This document shows, one piece after another, positions 7,797-12,458 of a stretch of DNA of 12,458 nucleotides. Numbering within the stretch: the first letter of the stretch is position 1; the number at the start of each line of letters is the position of its first letter. This DNA is from JAWXVE01 sp044425575. Lineage in GTDB: Bacteria; Bacillota; Clostridia; Lachnospirales; Lachnospiraceae. The notes under the pieces were generated by a model. It saw nothing but the letters and a program-made list of their open reading frames with translations, had not been told where the DNA came from and made no database searches. A program made the translations under genes and the position numbers. The stretch lies in the NCBI GenBank assembly GCA_044425575.1, contig JAWXVE010000066.1, positions 1 through 12,458 on the forward strand, given 5' to 3'.

Positions 7797-8684
7797 ATGT
7801 TTGACCGTATATTTAGTGAGTATTTATTGGTAACCGGTAAGTTAATGAGTACAGATATTGATTTAATCTTTAATGCGCAAGAAACCTCTAGAGCCAGACT
7901 TGGTGTCATTGCAGTTATGGAGAAGTTAATGACTGTAGAACAAGCAGATGAAGTAAATCATTTGCAATCTATTTATGATAAGCTCTTTGGTGATATTGCT
8001 ATTGAAAATGGATATTTAACCCAAGGACAGGTAGAACGATTAATTGCGTTACAAGGAAATCAATTCCTTTCTTTTTTACAGACTATTGTAGATTTGAAAT
8101 TATTGAGTATGGATGAAATCAATGCAAGCTTAGATGCTTATCAAGTTGAAAACAGCCTTACTGCTATGAATATTGAAGATTTAAAAAGTTGTTCTGTTTC
8201 ACGCATTATACCAATCTTCTTATTCCAACAATCATCATTTTTACAAGATTATGCTGGTCTACTAGCTCGTACAATGATTCGGCTCTTAGACTACCGTGCA
8301 TACATTGGATCCCCTCATATTGCTAATGAAATTTCTACTCCTTGTTTAAGCATGCAACAACTTTTAGGTGATCATTCTATTATGTGTGCCATTCACGCTC
8401 ACTCTGACCACTTAATTGCTGCTGCAAAGTTATTTGCTGGGGAGAAATATATTACAACCACAGAAGATGCATTAGATGCTCTTTGCGAATTGATTAATTG
8501 TATTAATGGTATGTTTGCCACTGACTTATCTAAGGATAATATCGATCTAGATATGGATATTCCTCATTACTACTTAGAATATACCACCCTCTCTTGTGAG
8601 AACATTTTGTGCATTCCAATTAAATTCATGAACTGTGAGTTTGAGGTATGTATTGCAATAGACCAAGAATTTAACATTCAATAA
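7797..8684 (+). CDS. Four MshEN/GspE-N-like repeats fused to a CheX-type phosphatase domain
   Basis: Predicted cytoplasmic signalling protein of 295 residues with no signal peptide or membrane segment. The N-terminal part contains four 24-residue motifs starting at residues 5, 34, 63 and 92, an exact 29-residue period with five-residue linkers. The clearest are RLGVIAVMEKLMTVEQ (34-49, closing Q57) and LFGDIAIENGYLTQGQ (63-78, closing Q86). They resemble the RLGxxL...LxxxxLxxxLxxQ motifs of MshEN/GspE N-terminal domains, some of which bind cyclic di-GMP. Only the second motif keeps RLG. The C-terminal part (about 130-293) resembles CheX: D227-x3-E231-x2-N234-x21-P256 matches the CheC/CheX phosphatase signature, with a following glycine (G238). 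CheX proteins dephosphorylate CheY-P. It shares an operon with the receiver downstream, whose ribosome binding site overlaps this stop codon. The phosphatase role is a good inference; nucleotide binding is speculative. Confidence 0.75.
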   Translation: MFDRIFSEYLLVTGKLMSTDIDLIFNAQETSRARLGVIAVMEKLMTVEQADEVNHLQSIYDKLFGDIAIENGYLTQGQVERLIALQGNQFLSFLQTIVDLKLLSMDEINASLDAYQVENSLTAMNIEDLKSCSVSRIIPIFLFQQSSFLQDYAGLLARTMIRLLDYRAYIGSPHIANEISTPCLSMQQLLGDHSIMCAIHAHSDHLIAAAKLFAGEKYITTTEDALDALCELINCINGMFATDLSKDNIDLDMDIPHYYLEYTTLSCENILCIPIKFMNCEFEVCIAIDQEFNIQ

Positions 8685-8688
8685 GGAG
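8683..8688 (+). promoter_or_regulatory. Receiver-gene ribosome binding site, overlapping the upstream stop codon
   Basis: AAGGAG shares its first two bases with the TAA stop of the CheX-like gene. It touches an ATG at 8689, leaving no spacer, but is 9 nt from the in-frame ATG at 8698. This decides the start in favour of 8698 and indicates coupled translation of the two genes. Confidence 0.85.
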
Positions 8689-8697
8689 ATGATTAAT

Positions 8698-9075
8698 ATG
8701 GCAACAATTTTAGTAGTAGATGATTCACGTATCTTTCGAAATATTTTAGAAACAACATTGACTGAGGTTGGTCATCAAGTAGTAGGCAGCGTAGCAAACG
8801 GACAACTTGCTCTTGATTTTCTAAATAACGCACACCCTTTGCCAGAACTCGTAACACTTGATATTACCATGCCTGTTATGGAAGGAATCGAAACTTTGCG
8901 TAGCATTATTAGTTTGTTTCCTGGTGTAAAGGTAATTATGGTAAGTGCATCTGGACAAAAAGGAAAAGTAATGGATGCTTTAAAAATCGGCGCACTAGAC
9001 TTTATCCAAAAACCTTTTAAACCAGAAGAAATTAACGAAGTAATTAAGAAATATTTTCCACTAGAAGAATCATAA
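8698..9075 (+). CDS. CheY-like single-domain response regulator
   Basis: Stand-alone phosphoreceiver domain of 125 residues with no output domain. Counting from MATILVVDDS, the acidic pocket is D8/D9, the phospho-acceptor is D55 (in TLDITMP), the switch hydroxyl is S83 (in VIMVSAS), the aromatic switch position is F102, and the conserved lysine is K105 (in QKPF). All catalytic positions are therefore intact. The start is placed at 8698 because the ribosome binding site touches the earlier ATG at 8689. Like CheY, it should signal by protein-protein contact. The CheX-like gene immediately upstream is the obvious partner and would remove its phosphate. No histidine kinase is adjacent, so the phosphate source is unknown. 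Whether it controls chemotaxis or another process cannot be told from this window. A strong terminator follows. Confidence 0.92.
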   Translation: MATILVVDDSRIFRNILETTLTEVGHQVVGSVANGQLALDFLNNAHPLPELVTLDITMPVMEGIETLRSIISLFPGVKVIMVSASGQKGKVMDALKIGALDFIQKPFKPEEINEVIKKYFPLEES

Positions 9076-9102
9076 GTTAGTAACACCATACATGAAAATA
9101 GT

Positions 9103-9141
9103 AAAATACCCAGTATCCATAATTAGATTCTGGGTATTTTT
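9103..9141 (+). terminator. Rho-independent terminator of the CheX-like/CheY-like operon
   Basis: AAAATACCCAG (9103-9113) pairs perfectly over 11 bp with CTGGGTATTTT (9130-9140) around a 16-nt loop, and the 3' arm runs into a T5 tract. It lies 27 nt after the receiver stop codon. The A4 at the other end gives a T4 on the minus strand, so it may also act as a backup terminator for the convergent pckA transcript. Confidence 0.8.
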
Positions 9142-9178
9142 ATATTGCTCTACATACCATTATTGTATACAATACAAA

Positions 9179-9205
9179 GGGAGAAGATAAATTTTATCTT
9201 CTCCC
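9179..9205 (-). terminator. Probable pckA terminator hairpin
   Basis: GGGAGAAGATAA (9179-9190) and TTATCTTCTCCC (9194-9205) form a nearly closed palindrome with about 12 paired bases and a 3-nt loop. On the minus strand it lies 36 nt after the pckA stop and is followed by TTTGTATT, a poor U-tract. Termination efficiency is uncertain, but the stem is strong. Confidence 0.6.
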
Positions 9206-9212
9206 TCTTCTT

Positions 9213-9232
9213 TGCAAATTCAAAGATTTGCA
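9213..9232 (-). repeat. Small inverted repeat just after pckA
   Basis: TGCAAAT (9213-9219) and ATTTGCA (9226-9232) are perfect 7-bp complements with a 6-nt loop, 9 nt downstream of the pckA stop codon. Together with the larger hairpin at 9179-9205 it gives the pckA mRNA tandem 3' stem-loops. It lacks a U-tract, so it is more likely an mRNA-stabilising structure than a terminator. Confidence 0.45.
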
Positions 9233-9241
9233 TTACAATTC

Positions 9242-10948
9242 TTACATTGCATCTACAAGCTTTTTAAGTGCTGCTAATGCTTCGTCTGGTAATTTATCAT
9301 AACCGTCTTTCTTAGTAGCGAAATCTTCTACTGCTTTCACACGGCTAAGCATTGCATTCTTAAGGCCTTCTACATAAGCTGCATCATTAAGATCTGGTGT
9401 AAAGGCATCTGAAGTTTTACCTAACCAATCTGTCATGATTTCGATATCTTCAAATGGTCCCCATTGCTCGAATTTTGCTTTTCCTTCTACAATTGTTTCA
9501 AGAATTCCTAATGTATCAGCTGGTTTTACTTTTGTTCCCATAAAGTCACCAGTGTTGATAATGTAACAATCTACATTTTTCTCACCAACTAATTTCTTGA
9601 ACTTCTCGTAATCATTTACAAGTGGGTAAGTTCTAAACGGGTTAGCATATGGTACGAAACGTAACGCATTTAAATCTGTTCCTGCTGCAACACGTTCTGC
9701 TGTAGAAGTCTTTGTTGCTAATACCGCACCCATAACAGAAGCAAGCGCTGATCCATCTAATTTAACAACTGGTGGGAATGTAGGATCTTTCATAATCCAG
9801 AAGATTGAATTAACTGGTTCTGCAATCTTATCCACACGGTTTGGTGACCATAATTTAGACTTAATTGCACGTCCATTACCATTTCTAACGTCTTCTGTTA
9901 CTAATTGAATCTTACCTTCTTCATCTTGTGTACAAGAGCAGTTTTGTGCAGATAATAAGTACTTGTTATCTTCACAACCTGTTGGGTAATCTTGTGTCTT
10001 ATCAAAATATGTAGGCTCTAATGCTACTGATGCACAAGTGTCCGAGTTAATGATGAACGCATCATCATGAAGTACTGTAACACCGTATTTGTCATCATGT
10101 CTTGCATGTGTAATAGTTGATTTACCAGATCCTGATAATCCAAATACAGAAGCAACGTATTTAGAACCATCTGATAATGTATATTCTTTTTGTCCACCGT
10201 GGCATGATGCATATCCGTTACGGTTTGCAATAGCCCAAGCCATAGTTAAAGTACCTTTTTTGTGCTCTCCAAAGTATCTCATACCTAAGATTGCTGCACA
10301 GTTTGCATCTGTATCAAAATAGCAAAGTGTAAGTGGATCACTTAAACAGCTAAAGTCAACGTCTGGGTGTTCAGTTGGTACCCATTGTGGGTCAGAGAAA
10401 ATATAGATGTCAGACTCATTGCCATTTCCAACTGCCACTGAATCTTTATACATTTTTGTATATTCATCTGACATGTATTGGAAGTTCAACATCCAGTTGT
10501 ACATAATGTTTTCTTCGCCTTCTGGAAGAAGTAAGTGCGCTTTTACCATGAATTCTGGATCAAGTCCAACGTATACTTCAATATGATACATTTGTTTCCA
10601 ACGTGTTTCATATACAGCATCCATAACTACTTTGTCAAGCTTACCTGCGTCTACACCTGGCTCACCTTTAATACGACGAGCTCCTGCGTAACGACCTGTT
10701 ACAGCACCATCATTGAATAAAAGAACTTTTGAATCTTTGTCAAGCCCAAATTCTTCTCCTCTATATACAGGCATGTCAGTTACAACTGTACCTGGAGAGT
10801 TCTTTGCTAATTCATAAGCTTCTTTCAATGTACTAACTTTTACTACATTATTTCCGTAAAATGCTGCTTCTACAATAGAGCGAGTTTTAGAAAAACCAAC
10901 TTTACCTGCACCAATCTCAGAAATTGGGTAATACGCTTTTGTTGACAT
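9242..10948 (-). CDS. pckA: Phosphoenolpyruvate carboxykinase (ATP type), divergent form
   Basis: Interconverts oxaloacetate plus ATP and PEP plus CO2 plus ADP. In fermenting anaerobes it often runs towards oxaloacetate and ATP. The 568-residue protein is somewhat longer than typical PckA (about 530-540). Landmarks that align with E. coli PckA are the oxaloacetate-binding region TGRYAGARR (84-92), GEHKKG (227-232, metal/substrate lysines), a catalytic histidine candidate H250 (in ASCHGG), the kinase P-loop GLSGSGKST (270-278), the metal aspartates D295/D296 (in LHDDAF) and R371 (in SPNRVDKI). Several family motifs are altered, for example GDDEH-like becoming LHDDAF and TGRSP-like becoming TGRYAGARR, so it belongs to a divergent branch. 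It has a strong ribosome binding site, AAGGAGG, 8 nt before the ATG, and its own promoter. The operon appears monocistronic, convergent with the CheX/CheY-like pair. Confidence 0.88.
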   Translation of the reverse strand: MSTKAYYPISEIGAGKVGFSKTRSIVEAAFYGNNVVKVSTLKEAYELAKNSPGTVVTDMPVYRGEEFGLDKDSKVLLFNDGAVTGRYAGARRIKGEPGVDAGKLDKVVMDAVYETRWKQMYHIEVYVGLDPEFMVKAHLLLPEGEENIMYNWMLNFQYMSDEYTKMYKDSVAVGNGNESDIYIFSDPQWVPTEHPDVDFSCLSDPLTLCYFDTDANCAAILGMRYFGEHKKGTLTMAWAIANRNGYASCHGGQKEYTLSDGSKYVASVFGLSGSGKSTITHARHDDKYGVTVLHDDAFIINSDTCASVALEPTYFDKTQDYPTGCEDNKYLLSAQNCSCTQDEEGKIQLVTEDVRNGNGRAIKSKLWSPNRVDKIAEPVNSIFWIMKDPTFPPVVKLDGSALASVMGAVLATKTSTAERVAAGTDLNALRFVPYANPFRTYPLVNDYEKFKKLVGEKNVDCYIINTGDFMGTKVKPADTLGILETIVEGKAKFEQWGPFEDIEIMTDWLGKTSDAFTPDLNDAAYVEGLKNAMLSRVKAVEDFATKKDGYDKLPDEALAALKKLVDAM

Positions 10949-10956
10949 ATTATTGT

Positions 10957-10963
10957 CCTCCTT
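10957..10963 (-). promoter_or_regulatory. Consensus ribosome binding site of pckA
   Basis: Perfect AAGGAGG with an 8-nt spacer to the ATG at 10948. It is the strongest Shine-Dalgarno site in the window, consistent with high expression of a central carbon enzyme. Confidence 0.85.
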
Positions 10964-10990
10964 AAAATTTTGATTGTAAACACCTCTGTT

Positions 10991-11019
10991 ATTATCTCAA
11001 AACCCACTATAAAAGTCAA
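10991..11019 (-). promoter_or_regulatory. Sigma-A promoter of pckA
   Basis: The minus strand has TTGACT at 11019-11014 and GATAAT at 10996-10991 with a 17-bp spacer (5/6 matches each). The start should fall near 10984, giving a leader of about 36 nt. A TGTAAAC half-site lies at 10975-10981, just past the predicted start, but it is only half of a catabolite-repression (cre) site. Confidence 0.8.
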
Positions 11020-11036
11020 GTTACTTCACCATTTTT

Positions 11037-12458
11037 TTACAATTGTCTTGTAACTTTTTTTAGCCATTCTCGTTCTCTGTCATTTACATAAGGACTTATC
11101 TGTTCATAGACTTGTGCATGGTAAGAATTCAGATTATTGATATCTTCCGTTGTAAACTCACTTTCTACCATTAATTCTAAATCAATTGGCACAAATGTAA
11201 GTGGTTGGAAGGCTAAAAAAGTACCGGCTTGATTCCTTGCTACCTCTTTACAAACCATAATATTTTCAGTGCGAATTCCATATTGTCCTTCTAGATAAAC
11301 TCCTGGTTCGTTGCTCACCACCATACCTTCTACTAGTTTGGCCTCTCGCTCACTTTGGTTATATTGATAACGAATTCCTTGAGGACCTTCATGTACTCCT
11401 AACATGTACCCCACTCCATGACCAGTACCCGACTTGTAATCCATATGGTGTTTCCACATAATTTCACGTGCCATAAGATCCAGGTTACGTCCTGTACATC
11501 CTTCTATAAAAGTAACATTTTGCAAGCGTAACATGGCAATAGCAACGTAGGTTGCATGTAACTTTGCTTCATGGCTTATTGGACCAAGGGCTACTGTTCT
11601 TGTAACATCTGTTGTACCTCCGTAATAATGTGCTCCTGAGTCTACTAGTAATAATCCTTTCGACTCTATGGTCTTACAAGTCTCTTTCTCTGCCTTATAA
11701 TGCATCATGGCACCGTTTTCTTCATATGCACATATGGTATCAAAGGAATAATCTAGAAACCCGTTCGCCTCCTTACGCAAAGAATCTAAGTACGCACCAG
11801 CTGTGTATTCTGTCACATCACCTGATAAAGGATTGTGGTGTAGCCAATAGAGGAACTTTGTTAGAATCACACTATCTTGTATATAAACATTCTTCATATG
11901 TTCTTGTTCCACTTGATGTTTCACGGCTCTCCCTAATACTGTAGGACTAACTTTATTAAGAATCTTAACCTTGTGTTCTAATGCTTCTACTACTGCATAG
12001 GTGCTCATCTTACGATCAATCCATACTTTACCAATCCCTTTATAGTGAATCATGTCTTCTAAAAAAGATTCATATGGTCTACACTCAATTCCTTGTTCCT
12101 TGCAGTATGTCTGGAACTCTTTCGTGTGAACAGATCTATTAGTATAGAAGATAATCTTCTCTTCCTCTAGTATAAGATGTGAAAATGCGACTAGGTTATT
12201 TGCAATATCAAACCCTCGTATATTCAGTAACCACATAATATCTTCTAACTTACTAAGAATAAGGGCAGTTGCTCCTTCTTCCTTCATCTGATGTCGTATC
12301 TTTTCACACTTTACTTGGCAAGACTCTCCCACGTACTGCTCTTCTAAAGCAAATGGCGATTGAAAGGTCATAGGTGGTCGCTGCGTCCATATAACACTTG
12401 CAAAATCATATGCGCCACAAATACTTGCCTCATACCTAACGGCAAGTTTTCTAAGGGA
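11037..12458 (-). CDS. Xaa-Pro aminopeptidase, M24 family (5' end beyond window)
   Basis: Cytoplasmic metallopeptidase that removes an N-terminal residue preceding proline. The visible part is 473 residues. Numbering from the ATG at 12371, the pita-bread catalytic domain has all five dinuclear-metal ligands: D244 (LLVDSGAHY), D255 (GGTTDVTRT), H318 (GTGHGVG), E355 (SNEPG) and E369 (RTEN). H224 and H327 are further conserved active-site histidines. A second creatinase-type N domain (about 18-140) and the C-terminal extension typical of the long (about 595-residue) aminopeptidase P family are present. The ATG at 12371 is unlikely to be the true start. It has no ribosome binding site, and the frame stays open for 29 codons to the window edge. 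Those codons encode the family linker VIWTQRPP that leads into the middle domain, so the first domain lies outside the window. No terminator is seen before the pckA promoter. Confidence 0.92.
   Translation of the reverse strand, partial: SLRKLAVRYEASICGAYDFASVIWTQRPPMTFQSPFALEEQYVGESCQVKCEKIRHQMKEEGATALILSKLEDIMWLLNIRGFDIANNLVAFSHLILEEEKIIFYTNRSVHTKEFQTYCKEQGIECRPYESFLEDMIHYKGIGKVWIDRKMSTYAVVEALEHKVKILNKVSPTVLGRAVKHQVEQEHMKNVYIQDSVILTKFLYWLHHNPLSGDVTEYTAGAYLDSLRKEANGFLDYSFDTICAYEENGAMMHYKAEKETCKTIESKGLLLVDSGAHYYGGTTDVTRTVALGPISHEAKLHATYVAIAMLRLQNVTFIEGCTGRNLDLMAREIMWKHHMDYKSGTGHGVGYMLGVHEGPQGIRYQYNQSEREAKLVEGMVVSNEPGVYLEGQYGIRTENIMVCKEVARNQAGTFLAFQPLTFVPIDLELMVESEFTTEDINNLNSYHAQVYEQISPYVNDREREWLKKVTRQL

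Noticed and set aside
8689..8691. ATG as the start of the receiver gene
   Set aside because: It directly abuts AAGGAG; the ATG at 8698 has a 9-nt spacer and gives the canonical receiver N-terminus.
10975..10988. Catabolite-repression (cre) site in the pckA leader
   Set aside because: Only the left half (TGTAAAC) matches; the right half does not, so it is not called.

Overview
The window looks like chromosomal DNA from a low-GC, Gram-positive Bacillota, most likely a Lachnospiraceae (Clostridium cluster XIVa) relative. The grounds are the AT-rich sequence, strong AAGGAGG-type ribosome binding sites, sigma-A-like promoters, the plsX-rnc-smc-ftsY gene order, and the wording of the SMC, PlsX and PEP carboxykinase proteins. 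No insertion sequence, prophage, tRNA, rRNA or CRISPR array was seen.

Layout. (1) Positions 24-7525, minus strand: a tightly packed operon transcribed plsX -> rnc -> smc -> ftsY -> ilvA. It starts at a promoter near 7650-7622 and runs off the left edge. Gaps are 0 to 19 nt, and ftsY and ilvA overlap by 7 nt. The operon joins phospholipid acyl transfer (PlsX), dsRNA processing (RNase III), chromosome organisation (SMC), SRP-dependent membrane targeting (FtsY) and threonine deamination (IlvA). smc is broken by a one-base frameshift at an A5 run (T5 on the plus strand, 5125-5129). Restoring one base gives a textbook 1186-residue SMC. (2) Positions 7526-7796: divergent intergenic region with one promoter facing each way and an inverted repeat at the start of the plsX leader. 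(3) Positions 7797-9075, plus strand: a two-gene operon. The first gene encodes four tandem 29-residue MshEN/GspE-N-like motifs followed by a CheX-type phosphatase domain. The second encodes a single-domain CheY-like receiver. A strong terminator follows. (4) Positions 9242-10948, minus strand: a divergent ATP-type PEP carboxykinase with its own promoter and tandem 3' hairpins. (5) Positions 11037-12458, minus strand: the C-terminal part of an M24 Xaa-Pro aminopeptidase whose reading frame runs off the right edge.

The most interesting item is the MshEN-like x4 / CheX / CheY pair. It is a self-contained phospho-signalling module with no kinase next to it, and its architecture suggests, as inference, a nucleotide-responsive CheY-P phosphatase. 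The second is the smc frameshift, which is either a sequence error or a lesion in an important chromosome-segregation gene. Three start or end corrections are made: ftsY starts at ATG 2197 rather than TTG 2206, the receiver starts at ATG 8698 rather than 8689, and the aminopeptidase frame extends upstream of the ATG at 12371.
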